From NCBI RefSeq assembly GCF_031020795.1, contig NZ_JAVHJP010000003.1, positions 241,408-305,407 on the forward strand: 64,000 bases of DNA. The letters are read 5' to 3'. Positions within the stretch are counted from its first letter, which is position 1. The number at the start of each line of letters is the position of its first letter. This DNA comes from Hydrogenophaga pseudoflava. Lineage in GTDB: Bacteria; Pseudomonadota; Gammaproteobacteria; Burkholderiales; Burkholderiaceae_C. Of the stretch, positions 1 through 9,634 are shown piece after piece. A program made the position numbers and the translations under genes. The notes below the pieces were generated by a model. That model had not been told where the DNA came from and made no database searches. It saw nothing but the letters and a program-made list of their open reading frames with translations.

Positions 1-507
1 CGCCCCGTCGTGCACCCGGCCCAGCGCCTTCAGGTGTTCGTCGTTGAAGCTCTGCACGCCGATCGACAGCCGCGTCACCCCCGCCTGGCGGAAGGCCCTG
101 AAGCGGTCTTTTTCGAACGTGCCGGGATTGGCTTCCAGCGTGATCTCAGCATCGGCGTCCAGCCGCGTGAGTGCGCGCACATCGCCCAGTAGGCGGTCGA
201 TGGCTTCCGGCGAGAACAGACTGGGCGTGCCGCCGCCGATGAACACGGTGTGGATGGGCCGGCCCCAGATCAGCGGCAGCGCGGCCTGCAAATCGGCGCG
301 CAGCGCGTCCAGATACGGCTGCTCGGGCAGCGGCTGGCCCGGCGCCGAGGTCGCGCTCCACTCGTGCGAGTTGAAGTCGCAGTACGGGCACTTCTTCAGG
401 CACCACGGCAGGTGGATGTAGAGCGAGAGCGGCGGCAGGCCCTGAAGCTGCAGGGTCCCCGGGCGCATCCAGTGGCGGATGTCGCTCCAGTGTGGGGCCT
501 CGCTCAT
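1..507 (-). CDS. hemW: HemW, radical-SAM haem chaperone (partial, N-terminal half)
   Basis: These are the first 169 codons of HemW, a radical-SAM protein that binds haem and passes it to respiratory enzymes; the C-terminal part lies beyond the window edge. The cluster motif C36-x3-C40-x2-C43 (WCLKKCPYCDF) sits in the IHLPWC context typical of HemW, followed by a SAM-contacting GGGTPS at about residues 91-96 and LSIGVQSF near the edge. Such proteins are often mislabelled coproporphyrinogen III oxidase (HemN), but HemN has a longer stretch before the cluster. The ATG overlaps the rdgB stop (ATGA), making it the last visible gene of a five-gene minus-strand operon. Confidence 0.93.
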   Translation of the reverse strand, partial: MSEAPHWSDIRHWMRPGTLQLQGLPPLSLYIHLPWCLKKCPYCDFNSHEWSATSAPGQPLPEQPYLDALRADLQAALPLIWGRPIHTVFIGGGTPSLFSPEAIDRLLGDVRALTRLDADAEITLEANPGTFEKDRFRAFRQAGVTRLSIGVQSFNDEHLKALGRVHDGA

Positions 508-1112
508 GGTTGCGCGAACCAGCGCTCGCGCATCAGGGCGAGCATCTGCTGCGCGGCCTTGCCGCGATGGCTGTTGGCGTTCTTCACCTCGGTTGGCAAC
601 TGGGCAAAGGTCTTGCCGAAGGGCGGCAGCAGCAGCACCGGGTCGAAGCCGAAGCCCTGGTCACCGATGCGTTCCTGCGTGATGAGCCCGGCGGCGCGGC
701 CGGTGGCCACCAGCGGCTCCGGGTCGTCGGCGCTGCGCAGCGCCACCAGCGTGCTCACCAGCGCCGCGCGGCGGTCGGTGATGCCCTGCATCTGCTCCAG
801 CAGCGCGCGCACGTTGTTGTCGTCGCCCTTCTCGTAACCGAACTGTGTCGCGTAGAACGCCGTATCCACCCCCGGAAGACCACCGAAAGCCTCGACGCAC
901 AGACCCGCGTCGTCGGCCAGCGCGGGCAGGCCGCTGACCTGCGACGCATGCCGCGCCTTGGCCAGAGCGTTCTCGATGAAGGTGCGGTGCGGCTCGGGCG
1001 CCTCGGGAATGCCCAGGTCCGCCTGGCGCACCAGTTCCACGCCCAGCGGCGCGAACAGCGCCTGCAGCTCGGCCAGCTTGCCCTTGTTGTTCGACGCGAG
1101 GACGAGTTTCAT
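504..1112 (-). CDS. rdgB: RdgB, dITP/XTP pyrophosphatase
   Basis: A 202-residue house-cleaning nucleotidase of the Ham1 family, which hydrolyses dITP, ITP and XTP to the monophosphates and so keeps deaminated purines out of DNA and RNA. Visible family marks are the N-terminal ASNNKGKL substrate loop (residues 6-13), the DDAGL motif with metal-binding acids near residue 68, GFGFDP, and the C-terminal NSHRGKA. Length is normal for the family. The ATG at 1112 was chosen because the protein begins exactly at the family start and overlaps the rph stop by four bases; its own stop overlaps the hemW start, so translation is probably coupled along the operon. Confidence 0.96.
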   Translation of the reverse strand: MKLVLASNNKGKLAELQALFAPLGVELVRQADLGIPEAPEPHRTFIENALAKARHASQVSGLPALADDAGLCVEAFGGLPGVDTAFYATQFGYEKGDDNNVRALLEQMQGITDRRAALVSTLVALRSADDPEPLVATGRAAGLITQERIGDQGFGFDPVLLLPPFGKTFAQLPTEVKNANSHRGKAAQQMLALMRERWFAQP

Positions 1113-1837
1113 TCGCCGAGCGACTTCTTCTGCGCCACGATCAGCTCGCCAATGCCCTTCTCGGCCAGCGCCAGCAGTGCGTCCATTTCCTTGCGCGTGA
1201 AGGCCACGCCCTCGGCCGTGCCCTGCACCTCGACATAGTGACCGGCGCCGGTCATCACCACGTTCATGTCGGTGTCGCAGGCCGAGTCCTCGACGTATTC
1301 CAGGTCCAGCAGCGGCTGGCCGGCCAGGATGCCGACCGAGATCGCGGCCACATGGTCCCTGATCGGCGAGGCCACCAGCTTGCCCTCGGCGATCAGCTTG
1401 TTCACCGCGTCCTGCGCGGCCACGAAGGCGCCGGTGATGCTGGCGGTGCGCGTGCCGCCGTCGGCCTGCAACACGTCGCAATCCAGCGAGATCGTGCGCT
1501 CACCAAGAGCCTGCAGGTCGAACACCGCTCGCAGCGAACGCCCGATCAGGCGCTGGATCTCCTGCGTGCGGCCGCTCTGCTTGCCCTTGGCCGCCTCGCG
1601 GCTGCTGCGGGTGTGCGTGGCGCGCGGCAGCATGCCGTACTCGGCCGTCACCCAGCCCTCGCCCGAGCCCTTCTTGTGCGGCGGCACCTTCTCCTCGACC
1701 GAGGCGGTGCACAGTACCTTGGTGTGGCCGAACTCGATCAGCACCGAGCCTTCGGCGTGCATGGTGTAGCCGCGGGTGATGCGCACCGGGCGCAGTGAAT
1801 CGTTGGCCCGCTGACCGGGCCGGCTGGAAATGCTCAT
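1109..1837 (-). CDS. rph: RNase PH
   Basis: A 242-residue phosphorolytic 3'-5' exoribonuclease that trims tRNA 3' ends. The protein starts [18 protein letters not shown], as is usual for RNase PH, and carries the EGSVL...[13 protein letters not shown] core, the RSSREA...[15 protein letters not shown] basic segment that contacts RNA, and the phosphate-site [18 protein letters not shown] motif. It is full length, unlike the frameshifted copy in E. coli K-12. It overlaps rdgB by four bases; rph-rdgB-hemW is a common betaproteobacterial order. The PP2C gene lies only ten bases upstream, so all are likely co-transcribed. Confidence 0.96.
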   Translation of the reverse strand: MSISSRPGQRANDSLRPVRITRGYTMHAEGSVLIEFGHTKVLCTASVEEKVPPHKKGSGEGWVTAEYGMLPRATHTRSSREAAKGKQSGRTQEIQRLIGRSLRAVFDLQALGERTISLDCDVLQADGGTRTASITGAFVAAQDAVNKLIAEGKLVASPIRDHVAAISVGILAGQPLLDLEYVEDSACDTDMNVVMTGAGHYVEVQGTAEGVAFTRKEMDALLALAEKGIGELIVAQKKSLGE

Positions 1838-1847
1838 GGGGAAAACC

Positions 1848-2747
1848 TCAGGAATTGCGTTCGGCGGTGCGCCGGATCGCTTCATTGATCTCGGCGATCG
1901 AACGTTCGATCGCCTCGTCGTCCATGTCCTCGATCGTGGGATCGGGCACACCGGACTGGATGGTGGAGGCGAATACCCCCTCTTCGATCTCTTCGGTGGA
2001 AATGCGCGTGGTCTGGTACTCGTCCGGCGTTTCCCACTCCATCGCCAGCACGGTCACGTTGTCGCAGCGCGGTCCGCCGCGCTTGAGCGCCATCTCGACC
2101 AGCTCGGGCACCGCCTGCTCCAGCGGCTGCGACGCCATTTCCGAGGCGATCTCGAAATCCTTGACCGTACCCCAGAGGCCGTCGGAACACAGCAGCACGC
2201 GGTCGCCCTGCTGAAGCTGCACAGGCCCCGAAAGATCGAACACCGGCTTGGCCGGCGACCCCAGGCAGGTGAACAGGATGTTTCGGTTGATGTGCGAGGT
2301 CGCGCGACCCAGGTGCGCCTGCTGCTCCATGTAGGAGTGGTCGCGCGTGCGCGTCAGCAACTCGCCATTGCGCAACAGGTACAGCCGCGAGTCGCCACAG
2401 TGCACCCAGTGCATGGAGCCGCGCTCCATCACCGCCGCCACCAGCGTGGTACGGGGGGTGTCCAGCATGCCCTTCTCGGCGGCGTAGCGGATGATCTGAT
2501 GATGGGCCGCCATCAGCGCGCTGGAGAGGAACTCCGGCACCTCACGAACCGTCGGGTTCGCGGCCTTCTGGAAGTAGGCCGACAGCGTCTGCAGCGCCAG
2601 CTGCGCCGCCATCGCGCCTTCGGGATGCCCGCCCATGCCATCGGCCAAAACAAACAGGCCGGACTCACGCGTGTAGGCGTACCCCATCCGGTCTTCGTTG
2701 CGCTCCCGACCACCCTGTCGGCTGATCTGGTAGACCGAGAACTTCAT
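1848..2747 (-). CDS. PP2C-type Ser/Thr protein phosphatase
   Basis: A 299-residue PPM/PP2C metal-dependent phosphatase, expected to remove phosphate from Ser/Thr in the cytoplasm. The diagnostic acids are visible: RNED (residues 16-19), LADGMGGH near 35-42, a GDSR segment near 118, SDGLWG and the closing CDNVTVL motif. The catalytic core ends near residue 235; the remaining acidic tail (many D/E, IEEGVF...[12 protein letters not shown]) is an extension outside the fold. Its start overlaps the stop of the protein-kinase gene by four bases, so the two are a coupled kinase/phosphatase pair. No type VI secretion genes are nearby, so a role like PpkA/PppA is not supported here. Confidence 0.9.
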   Translation of the reverse strand: MKFSVYQISRQGGRERNEDRMGYAYTRESGLFVLADGMGGHPEGAMAAQLALQTLSAYFQKAANPTVREVPEFLSSALMAAHHQIIRYAAEKGMLDTPRTTLVAAVMERGSMHWVHCGDSRLYLLRNGELLTRTRDHSYMEQQAHLGRATSHINRNILFTCLGSPAKPVFDLSGPVQLQQGDRVLLCSDGLWGTVKDFEIASEMASQPLEQAVPELVEMALKRGGPRCDNVTVLAMEWETPDEYQTTRISTEEIEEGVFASTIQSGVPDPTIEDMDDEAIERSIAEINEAIRRTAERNS

Positions 2748-3751
2748 TTGAACTTGGTTCCGCCGGCGGTGGTCTTGCGGGGCGACTTCTTGTTGTCCGA
2801 GACGATGTTGTCGAACTGCAGGCGCATCTTCTCGGCCACCGTGAGCTTGGTGTAGCTGCGCTCGGTCTCACGGCTGAGTTCTTTCTGCAGCGCGAACACC
2901 GACTGCGGGCGCGAGAGCGGATCGAGCGACATGCACCATTCGACCACCTCGATCAGGTTGTCGGAGTACACACCGCGCAGACGCGACAGCGCCAGCGACA
3001 GGCGGTCTTTCTCCAGCCGCTGCGGCGCGTCGTTGGGCGGATAGCCCTGCATGCTGGCGTAGATGCAGGCACCGATGGCGTAGATGTCGGTCCACGGCCC
3101 CATGCTCGAATCGCGGCGGTACATCTCGGGCGCGGCGAAGCCGGGCGTGTACATCGGACGGATGAAATTGCCTTCCTTGCTCAGCACCTCGCGCGCGGCG
3201 CCGAAGTCGATCAGCACGGCCCGGTTGTCGTCGGTGATGAAGATGTTGGCCGGCTTGATGTCCAGGTGCAGCATCTTGTGCTGGTGCACGATGCGCAGGC
3301 CGCGCAGCACCTCGTCGTACAGCGAGCGGATGGTCGACTCGCGGAACACCTTCTGCTTCTTCAGCTCGCGCGCGGTGATGATGAACTCCTGCAGGGACGA
3401 GCCCTCCAGGTAGTTCATGACCATGTAGACGGTCTCGTTCTCGCGGAAGAAGTTGAGCACGCTCACCACCGACTGGTGGGAGATTTGGGCCAGCGCACGG
3501 CCTTCCTCGAAGAAGCTCTTGAGGCCCAGGCGGTACAGCGACAGCTTTTCGGGCTGGACCTGCGGCAGCAATTCGCCCGGTGCCCGTGTGGCCAGCGACG
3601 AAGGCAGGTACTCCTTGACAGCCACCTGCTGACCTTCGGTGTCGACCGCCAGGTAAACGACGCCAAAGCCGCCCGCGGCCAGCTTGCGAACGATCCGGTA
3701 ACCACCGATCACGGTATCCGGTGGCAAGGAAGCGGGTTTGACCTTTGACAT
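2744..3751 (-). CDS. Hanks-type Ser/Thr protein kinase
   Basis: A 335-residue soluble eukaryotic-like protein kinase. The glycine loop LAAGGFGVVY lies at residues 24-33, the ATP-binding lysine is K46 (VAVKEY), the catalytic loop HLDIKPANIF is near residue 160 and the DFG motif follows about 18 residues later. The usual HRD arginine is leucine, so it is a non-RD kinase. There is no transmembrane segment or PASTA/sensor domain; about 60 residues of basic tail ([16 protein letters not shown]) follow the kinase fold. ATG at 3751 begins MSKVKP; upstream in-frame codons lack support. It is the first gene of the operon with its phosphatase, rph, rdgB and hemW, divergent from yicC. Confidence 0.91.
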   Translation of the reverse strand: MSKVKPASLPPDTVIGGYRIVRKLAAGGFGVVYLAVDTEGQQVAVKEYLPSSLATRAPGELLPQVQPEKLSLYRLGLKSFFEEGRALAQISHQSVVSVLNFFRENETVYMVMNYLEGSSLQEFIITARELKKQKVFRESTIRSLYDEVLRGLRIVHQHKMLHLDIKPANIFITDDNRAVLIDFGAAREVLSKEGNFIRPMYTPGFAAPEMYRRDSSMGPWTDIYAIGACIYASMQGYPPNDAPQRLEKDRLSLALSRLRGVYSDNLIEVVEWCMSLDPLSRPQSVFALQKELSRETERSYTKLTVAEKMRLQFDNIVSDNKKSPRKTTAGGTKFK

Positions 3752-3812
3752 AATTCGGGAGGAGTCCGGAACGCCTCGTTGTGGACCATTCAACCGGATC
3801 GGACCCAGTCTC

Positions 3813-4730
3813 ATGGCAGTTTACAGCATGACCGGCTATGCCACGGCCCAGTACAGCGGGCCTGCGGACGAGGCCGGCCGCGAGGCTTTGCCCGTGCTGG
3901 GCATGGAAATCCGCTCGGTCAACAGCCGGTTCCTGGACCTGACCTTCAAGATGTCCGACGAGTTGCGCGGCACCGAGCCGGCGCTGCGGGAGTTGCTGGG
4001 CGCACGCCTCAAACGCGGCAAGGTCGAGGTCCGCGCCTGGATCGAGGGCCGCACCGAAGGCGGGCTGCGCACCCCTTCTCCGGCCGAGCTGCAGCGCCTG
4101 GTCGGCCTGCAGGACAGCATCGTCGCCTGGCACCCCAAGGCCACCCCGCTGTCCGTCGCCGAACTGATCCAGCTCACGTCCCGTCAGCAGGCTTTGCCCA
4201 GCGGGTTGCACGAGAACCTGATCGCCCTGGCCCACACGGTGCTGGACAGCTTCGTGGGCGCGCGCGAACGGGAAGGCCAACGGCTGGCCGACATGCTGCT
4301 GGGCCGCCTCAAGCAACTGCGCCAGCTCGCCCGAGAAGCGCAGCCGCTTATCCCTGAACTGGTGGCCCAGCAGCGCCAGCGCTTCATTGATCGCTGGAAT
4401 GAGGCACTGGGTGCTGGCAATACCGGTGGCACGCCGGCCCTGTCCGCGGACACGGTGCAGGAACGCGCCCTGGCCGAGGCGACCGCCTTCGCCATCCGCA
4501 TCGATGTGGCCGAAGAACTGACCCGCCTGGATTCCCACCTGGTGGAGATCGAACGGCTCATCAGGAAGGGTGGCGACGTCGGAAAGCGGCTGGACTTCCT
4601 GATCCAGGAACTGCACCGCGAAGCCAACACCCTGGGCTCCAAGTCGTCCAGCCTGGAACTGACCCGCATCTCGGTGGACATGAAGGTGCTGATCGAACAG
4701 ATGCGCGAACAGGTCCAGAATCTGGAATGA
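3813..4730 (+). CDS. yicC: YicC family endoribonuclease
   Basis: A 305-residue YicC/YloC protein. The family has been linked to RNA cleavage and small-RNA turnover. It opens with the conserved [10 protein letters not shown], continues with [12 protein letters not shown], and ends with the highly conserved C-terminal block ([21 protein letters not shown], read in two parts, then [16 protein letters not shown]). A short G/T/A-rich insertion near residue 205 makes it slightly longer than the roughly 290-residue norm. ATG at 3813 begins at the conserved MTGYA region; the frame extends upstream but without family similarity. Only four bases separate it from gmk, the usual partner. Confidence 0.93.
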   Translation: MAVYSMTGYATAQYSGPADEAGREALPVLGMEIRSVNSRFLDLTFKMSDELRGTEPALRELLGARLKRGKVEVRAWIEGRTEGGLRTPSPAELQRLVGLQDSIVAWHPKATPLSVAELIQLTSRQQALPSGLHENLIALAHTVLDSFVGAREREGQRLADMLLGRLKQLRQLAREAQPLIPELVAQQRQRFIDRWNEALGAGNTGGTPALSADTVQERALAEATAFAIRIDVAEELTRLDSHLVEIERLIRKGGDVGKRLDFLIQELHREANTLGSKSSSLELTRISVDMKVLIEQMREQVQNLE

Positions 4731-4734
4731 ACTG

Positions 4735-5355
4735 ATGGAATACCCCGGAAACCTGTTTGTCGTCGCGGCCCCCAGCGGGGCCGGCAAGTCCAGCCTGGTC
4801 AAGGCGCTGATGGAACTGGACCAGCGCGTCTCGCCGTCCATCTCGCACACCACCCGGGCGCCGCGGGGCCAGGAGGTGCATGGTCGCGAGTACTACTTCG
4901 TCAGCCGCGAGACCTTCGACCAGATGATCGCCCAGGACGCCTTCCTGGAATGGGCACACGTGCACGGCAACCGCTACGGAACGTCCAAGCAGGCGATCGA
5001 GCAGCGCATGGCCCAAGGTGCCGATGTGGTGCTGGAGATCGACTTCCAGGGTGCGATCCAGGTCAAGCGCATCTTCCCGAATGCCGTGCTCATCTTCATC
5101 CTGCCCCCCAGCTGGGAAGAACTGCGCTCGCGCCTGGAGCGACGGGCCGAGGACAGCGCCGACGTGATCGAGGTGCGCCTCAAGAACGCCGCCCACGAGA
5201 TGGCCCATGCCAAGGAATTCGATTTCGTTATAATCAACGAGTTGTTTGAGCGCGCCTTGTTCGACCTCAAGGCCATCGTCCACTCGCAGCGGCTGCGCTA
5301 CACCGCGCAGCGCATCACCCGCAGCGACACCTTTCAGGCGCTCAATATCTCCTGA
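4735..5355 (+). CDS. gmk: Guanylate kinase
   Basis: A 206-residue guanylate kinase, which phosphorylates GMP to GDP with ATP in the cytoplasm. The P-loop APSGAGKSS is at residues 12-20, the GMP-binding [17 protein letters not shown] motif near 40-56, followed by [18 protein letters not shown] and the [10 protein letters not shown] strand with the lid region after it. Length and order match the family. It lies between yicC and rpoZ with gaps of 4 and 29 bases, the standard proteobacterial arrangement, so a single transcript is likely. Confidence 0.97.
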   Translation: MEYPGNLFVVAAPSGAGKSSLVKALMELDQRVSPSISHTTRAPRGQEVHGREYYFVSRETFDQMIAQDAFLEWAHVHGNRYGTSKQAIEQRMAQGADVVLEIDFQGAIQVKRIFPNAVLIFILPPSWEELRSRLERRAEDSADVIEVRLKNAAHEMAHAKEFDFVIINELFERALFDLKAIVHSQRLRYTAQRITRSDTFQALNIS

Positions 5356-5384
5356 TACACCCGCTTCCCTACCGAGGCCCGCAC

Positions 5385-5588
5385 ATGGCACGCATCACCG
5401 TCGAAGACTGTCTGGAAAAGATCCCCAACCGCTTTCAGCTGGTGCTGGCGGCCACCTACCGCGCCCGCATGCTCAGCCAGGGCCACGCCCCGAAGATCGA
5501 GAGCAAGAACAAGCCGGGCGTGACCGCCCTGCGCGAGATCGCCGAAGGCAAGGTCGGCCTGGAAATGCTCAAGAAGGTGCCGACCTGA
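5385..5588 (+). CDS. rpoZ: RNA polymerase omega subunit
   Basis: A 67-residue omega subunit, which helps assemble RNA polymerase and binds beta-prime. The start [20 protein letters not shown] and the helix [11 protein letters not shown] are family signatures, followed by [14 protein letters not shown] strong intrinsic terminator lies 19 bases after the stop. In many proteobacteria the next gene is spoT/relA, but here the transcript ends and queE follows, so the ppGpp synthetase gene has been separated from rpoZ in this genome or lies elsewhere. Confidence 0.96.
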   Translation: MARITVEDCLEKIPNRFQLVLAATYRARMLSQGHAPKIESKNKPGVTALREIAEGKVGLEMLKKVPT

Positions 5589-5606
5589 GCGCCGTCCACT
5601 CCCAGC

Positions 5607-5632
5607 AAAGCCCGCGCCAGCGGGCTTTTTAA
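5607..5632 (+). terminator. Intrinsic terminator after rpoZ
   Basis: A perfect 9-bp stem AAAGCCCGC / GCGGGCTTT with a GCCA loop is followed by a T-rich end. It sits 19 bases after the rpoZ stop and 31 bases before queE, so it should close the yicC-gmk-rpoZ transcript. Confidence 0.85.
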
Positions 5633-5663
5633 TTGGAACACCCCGACCCACAGGACCCTCGGC

Positions 5664-6302
5664 GTGACCTATTCGGTCAAGGAAATCTTCTATACCTTGC
5701 AAGGTGAGGGCGCGCAGGCCGGCACCCCCGCCGTGTTCTGTCGCTTCAGCGGCTGCAACCTATGGAACGGCCGGGAAGAAGACCGCGCCAGCGCGGTCTG
5801 CCGCTTCTGCGACACCGAATTCGTCGGCACCGACGGCAGCCTGGGTGGCAAGTTCTCCGATGGTGAAGCGCTGGCGCGGCAGATCGCGGCGCAATGGCCG
5901 GCCGACCAGCCGCACCACCGGCTCGTGGTGCTCACCGGCGGCGAACCGCTGCTGCAGGTAGACGGCCCGCTGCTGGACGCGCTGCACGACCAGGGCTTCC
6001 GGGTGGCGGTGGAAACCAATGGCAGCCTGCCCGCACCGCCGGGCATCGACTGGGTGTGTGTCAGTCCCAAGGCCGGCGCCGACTGGGTGCAGCGCGAAGG
6101 CCAGGAGCTCAAACTGGTCTGGCCGCAGGCCGGCCTGGACCTGGACACGCTGGAGCGCACCGGCCGTTTCGAGCACCGTTTCCTCCAGCCAATGGACGGG
6201 CCGGACCAGGCCCGTCACATCGCCGAGTGCATTGACCTCTGCCTGCGCCGCCCGGCCTGGCGGCTGAGCCTGCAGACCCACAAGCTCACCGGCATCCGTT
6301 GA
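5664..6302 (+). CDS. queE: QueE, 7-carboxy-7-deazaguanine synthase
   Basis: A 212-residue radical-SAM enzyme that converts 6-carboxytetrahydropterin to 7-carboxy-7-deazaguanine, on the route to preQ0 and queuosine in tRNA. It shows the family start YSVKEIFYTLQGEGAQAG, the cluster cysteines C31 and the CRFCDTEF pair separated by the GREEDR insertion typical of the short betaproteobacterial form, and VVLTGGEPLLQ for SAM binding. The start is GTG at 5664; no ATG is available before the conserved YTLQGEG. queD follows after four bases, and queF is at 26.3 kb; queC is not in the window. Confidence 0.94.
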   Translation: MTYSVKEIFYTLQGEGAQAGTPAVFCRFSGCNLWNGREEDRASAVCRFCDTEFVGTDGSLGGKFSDGEALARQIAAQWPADQPHHRLVVLTGGEPLLQVDGPLLDALHDQGFRVAVETNGSLPAPPGIDWVCVSPKAGADWVQREGQELKLVWPQAGLDLDTLERTGRFEHRFLQPMDGPDQARHIAECIDLCLRRPAWRLSLQTHKLTGIR

Positions 6303-6306
6303 CACC

Positions 6307-6675
6307 ATGCTTTTTTCCGTCAGCCAGCGCTTCTTCTTCGACGCCGCCCACACCCTGCGGCGGGCGATCGACACCGAGAGCAGCCTGCGCATCCACGGCC
6401 ACACCTACCACGCCGAAGTGGTGGTGACCGGAGCGCGCGACGGCTCCACCGGCATGGTGATCGACCTGGGCCTGCTGCGGCGGGAACTGGTCGCGGTGCG
6501 CGAGGCACTGGACCACCACCTGCTCGACGAGGTGCCCGATCTGGGCACGCCCACGCTGGAAAACCTCTGTGTCTACATCGCGGCCCGCCTGGCCCACCTG
6601 CAGCCGCCGGTGAGCCGGGTGCGGGTCTGGCGCGAGGCGCTGGGCGACGCCTGCTCGCTGGAGCTGACGCGCTGA
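6307..6675 (+). CDS. queD: QueD-like 6-carboxytetrahydropterin synthase
   Basis: A 122-residue member of the PTPS/QueD family, expected to make 6-carboxytetrahydropterin from 7,8-dihydroneopterin triphosphate, the substrate made ready for QueE. The zinc ligands are the histidines of FDAAH (H15) and IHGH (H30, H32); DHHLLDEVPDLGTPTLENL carries the second catalytic segment, and VRVWREA holds the pterin-binding glutamate. The catalytic cysteine expected four residues before H30 (as in CGRLHGH) is serine here (S26), and no cysteine lies nearby. It either represents a cysteine-less subfamily or has altered chemistry; the tight linkage to queE still argues for a queuosine role. Confidence 0.85.
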   Translation: MLFSVSQRFFFDAAHTLRRAIDTESSLRIHGHTYHAEVVVTGARDGSTGMVIDLGLLRRELVAVREALDHHLLDEVPDLGTPTLENLCVYIAARLAHLQPPVSRVRVWREALGDACSLELTR

Positions 6676-6686
6676 GGGCCTGAGGT

Positions 6687-7790
6687 TCAGGCGGCGCCGA
6701 TGTTCGGCACCAGGGCGCCAGCGTCCTGACCCGCCTTGTGCGCGGCGGTGAAGGCCAGCATGCGGTCGATCGGCAGGCGCGCGCGCGGGATCAGCGCCGG
6801 CTCGACATGGATCTGGTTCAGTCCCTTTTCCAGCACCTCGGCCACCCCGGCCAGGCCGTTCATCGCCATCCAGGGGCAGTGCGCGCAGCTCTTGCAGGTG
6901 GCGCTGTTGCCGGCGGTGGGCGCCTCGATGAACACCTTGCCCGGATTCTGCTGGCGCAGCATGTGCATCATGCCGTTGTCGGTCGCGACAATGAATTCGT
7001 TGGCATCGAACTCACGCGCCGCCTTGAGGATGGCCGACGTGGACCCCACGGCGTCGGCCAGCTTCACCACCTCGGCAGGGCTCTCCGGGTGCACCAGCAC
7101 CCGGGCCTTCGGATGTTCCTTCTTGAGGGCCTCAAGCTCGAAGGCCTTGAACTCGTCGTGCACGATGCACGACCCCGTCCACATGAGCATGTCGGCCCCG
7201 GTCTCGCGCTGGATGTAACCCCCCAGGTGCTTGTCAGGCGCCCACAGGATCTTGTGACCCTTGTCCTTGAGCGCCTTGACGATGTCGAGCGCGCAGCTCG
7301 ACGTCACCAGCCAGTCGGAACGCGCCTTCACCGCGGCGCTGGTGTTGGCGTAGACCACCACGGTCCGGTCCGGGTGCTGGTCGCAGAAGGCGCTGAACTC
7401 GTCGATGGGGCAACCCAGGTCCAGCGAGCAGTTGGCATCCAGGTCAGGCATCAGCACGGTCTTTTCCGGCGACAGGATCTTGGCTGTCTCACCCATGAAG
7501 CGCACACCGGACACCACCAGGGTCTGCGCCGCGTGGTCACGGCCGAAGCGCGCCATTTCCAGCGAATCGCTGACGATGCCACCGGTTTCCAGCGCCAGGT
7601 CCTGCAGGTCCGGGTGCACGTAGTAGTGCGAGACCATGACCGCGTTGCGCTCTTTCAGCAATGTGCGGATGCGTGCCTTAAGCTCGGCGCGCCGATCCGG
7701 GCCGGGTTCGACCGGCACCCGCGCCCAGGCGTGTTTGGTCGGACAGGCCGGCTGTTCGTATTCGACGTCGATGATGGCGTTGGCGGTCAT
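6687..7790 (-). CDS. nadA: Quinolinate synthase A
   Basis: A 367-residue quinolinate synthase, which condenses iminoaspartate with dihydroxyacetone phosphate for NAD synthesis and uses a [4Fe-4S] cluster. Family marks are [50 protein letters not shown] and [13 protein letters not shown], which supply the three cluster cysteines. Eight bases separate it from nadC upstream, so they form an operon. nadB (aspartate oxidase) is not in the window. It converges on queD with an eleven-base gap. Confidence 0.96.
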   Translation of the reverse strand: MTANAIIDVEYEQPACPTKHAWARVPVEPGPDRRAELKARIRTLLKERNAVMVSHYYVHPDLQDLALETGGIVSDSLEMARFGRDHAAQTLVVSGVRFMGETAKILSPEKTVLMPDLDANCSLDLGCPIDEFSAFCDQHPDRTVVVYANTSAAVKARSDWLVTSSCALDIVKALKDKGHKILWAPDKHLGGYIQRETGADMLMWTGSCIVHDEFKAFELEALKKEHPKARVLVHPESPAEVVKLADAVGSTSAILKAAREFDANEFIVATDNGMMHMLRQQNPGKVFIEAPTAGNSATCKSCAHCPWMAMNGLAGVAEVLEKGLNQIHVEPALIPRARLPIDRMLAFTAAHKAGQDAGALVPNIGAA

Positions 7791-7798
7791 GTCAGTCC

Positions 7799-8662
7799 TC
7801 AGAGGCTTTCGAAGCGCATGGAGAAATCGGTCGCCTTGACGTCCTTGGTCAGGGCACCGATGGAGATGCGGTCGACCCCCGTTTCCGCAAGGGCGCGCAC
7901 CGTGTCCAGGTTTACGCCGCCGGAAATCTCCAGGATCGCCCGGCCGGCGTTGCGGCGCACCGCCTCCTGCAGCGTCGGGATGTCCATGTTGTCCAGCAGG
8001 ACCATGGTGGCGCCGCAGGCCAGGGCCTCGTCCAGCTGCACCAGCGTCTCGACCTCGATCTCGACGAAGCGTGCCTGGGGCGCCGTCTCCTGCACCCGCT
8101 GGAGCACGGCCGCCACGCCACCGGCGGCGGCGATGTGATTCTCCTTGATCAGCACCGCGTCGTAGAGGCCGATGCGGTGGTTCACACCGCCACCGGTCTT
8201 CACGGCGTACTTCTGCGCCAGGCGCAGACCCGGGATGGTCTTGCGGGTGTCGACAATGGCCGCACGTGTGCCTTTCACGGCGTCGACAAACACCGCCGTC
8301 TTGGATGCCACCGCCGAGAGCAGCTGAAGGAAGTTGAGCGCGGTGCGTTCGGCGGTCAGCAAGGCCTGGGCCTTGCCTTCGATGTGCAGCACCACCTGGT
8401 CGGCGGCGCAGCGTTCACCCTCCTGCACGTGCCAGGTCAGGCGCGCCGACGGATCGCAGGCCTCCACCGCCGCCTCCACCCAGGGGCGGCCACAGATCAC
8501 GGCGGCTTCACGTGCCAGGATGCGGGCCCGGACCGGGCGGCTGGCGTCGACCAGCGCGGCCGTGAGGTCACCCTCGCCCACATCTTCAGACAGGGCCCGT
8601 GCGACGTCGCTGCGGGCCAGTTCTGCGAGGTCCGCGGCGGTGAATTCGGAGAGGTGTTTCAT
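7799..8662 (-). CDS. nadC: Nicotinate-nucleotide diphosphorylase (carboxylating)
   Basis: A 287-residue quinolinate phosphoribosyltransferase that turns quinolinate and PRPP into nicotinate mononucleotide. Motifs include [13 protein letters not shown] near the N-terminus, [49 protein letters not shown] and the C-terminal VLLDNM and ISGGVN barrel strands. The start ATG at 8662 gives MKHLSEF; a much longer upstream frame antisense to panB is a GC-driven artefact. It forms an operon with nadA and is divergent from panB, sharing an 81-base promoter region. Confidence 0.96.
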   Translation of the reverse strand: MKHLSEFTAADLAELARSDVARALSEDVGEGDLTAALVDASRPVRARILAREAAVICGRPWVEAAVEACDPSARLTWHVQEGERCAADQVVLHIEGKAQALLTAERTALNFLQLLSAVASKTAVFVDAVKGTRAAIVDTRKTIPGLRLAQKYAVKTGGGVNHRIGLYDAVLIKENHIAAAGGVAAVLQRVQETAPQARFVEIEVETLVQLDEALACGATMVLLDNMDIPTLQEAVRRNAGRAILEISGGVNLDTVRALAETGVDRISIGALTKDVKATDFSMRFESL

Positions 8663-8696
8663 GGGGCCAAGCATAACGGGTGGGGGAATGCGGGAT

Positions 8697-8708
8697 GGAC
8701 TATAGTCC
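8697..8708. promoter_or_regulatory. 12-bp palindrome in the nadC/panB divergent promoter region
   Basis: GGACTATAGTCC is a perfect 12-base palindrome lying 34 bases upstream of nadC and 35 bases upstream of panB. TATAGT within it could serve as a -10 element for panB on one strand and for nadC on the other, or the palindrome could be an operator. No convincing -35 element was identified, so the role is a guess. Confidence 0.3.
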
Positions 8709-8743
8709 GCCCCAAATCGACCACCCGCCGAGGGGACATCACC

Positions 8744-9634
8744 ATGAGCCAGACCGCCTCCCACGCACCCGCCACCGGCACACCTTACGGCACCCTGCCC
8801 TCGGCCTCCCCGCTGCCGCAGCGCAAGCCGGTCAGCCTGCCGCGCCTGCAGGAAATGCGCGAACGTGGCGAAAAGATCACCATGCTGACCGCCTACGACG
8901 CCACCTTCGCGGCGGTGGCGGACGCCGCCGGGGTCGAATGCATCCTGATCGGCGATTCGCTGGGCATGGTCTGCCAGGGGCTCTCGAGCACGGCGGGCGT
9001 CACGCTGGAGACGATGGTCTACCACACCGACAGCGTGGTGCGCGGCCTGCGGCGGGTGCAGGGCACCGCCTGGATCATCGGTGACCTGCCTTTCGGCAGC
9101 TACCACGAGTCGAAAGAACAGGCCATGCGCAGCGCGGCCCAGCTGCTGCACGCCGGCGCCCACATGATCAAGCTCGAAGGCGGTGGCTGGACCGCCGACA
9201 CCGTGCGCTTCCTGGTCGAGCGAGGCGTTCCCGTCTGCGCCCACCTGGGCCTGACACCCCAGACGGTGCACTCGCTGGGTGGTTACCGGGTGCAGGGCCG
9301 CGACGAGGCCGCCGCGCGCACCCTGCGCACGCAGGCGCTGGAACTGCAGGACGCCGGCGCCACCATGATGGTGCTGGAAATGGTGCCCGCGGCGCTGTCC
9401 GCAGAGATCACGGAGGCCCTGCCCACCTGCCACACCATCGGTATCGGCGCCGGCAAGGGCACGGCCGGACAGGTGCTGGTGATGCACGACATGCTGGGGA
9501 TCAACCTGGGCAAGAACCCCAAGTTCGTACGCAACTTCATGGACGGCGCGAGCAGCGTGCGCGACGCCATGGCGGCCTACGTGGCTGCCGTGAAAGACGG
9601 CAGCTTCCCCGACGATCAGCTGCACGCCTGGTGA
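8744..9634 (+). CDS. panB: 3-methyl-2-oxobutanoate hydroxymethyltransferase
   Basis: A 296-residue ketopantoate hydroxymethyltransferase, the first committed step of pantothenate synthesis. After a roughly 40-residue variable leader it shows [56 protein letters not shown] and [20 protein letters not shown], covering the metal and substrate sites. A purine-rich GAGGGGA precedes the ATG. The stop overlaps the GTG of the next gene, and panC follows 0.9 kb later, so the pathway genes are split by one membrane-protein gene. Confidence 0.96.
   Translation: MSQTASHAPATGTPYGTLPSASPLPQRKPVSLPRLQEMRERGEKITMLTAYDATFAAVADAAGVECILIGDSLGMVCQGLSSTAGVTLETMVYHTDSVVRGLRRVQGTAWIIGDLPFGSYHESKEQAMRSAAQLLHAGAHMIKLEGGGWTADTVRFLVERGVPVCAHLGLTPQTVHSLGGYRVQGRDEAAARTLRTQALELQDAGATMMVLEMVPAALSAEITEALPTCHTIGIGAGKGTAGQVLVMHDMLGINLGKNPKFVRNFMDGASSVRDAMAAYVAAVKDGSFPDDQLHAW

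Noticed and set aside
504..1481. A 325-residue version of RdgB starting inside rph
   Set aside because: The extra N-terminal part is rph read in another frame. The family start lies at 1112.
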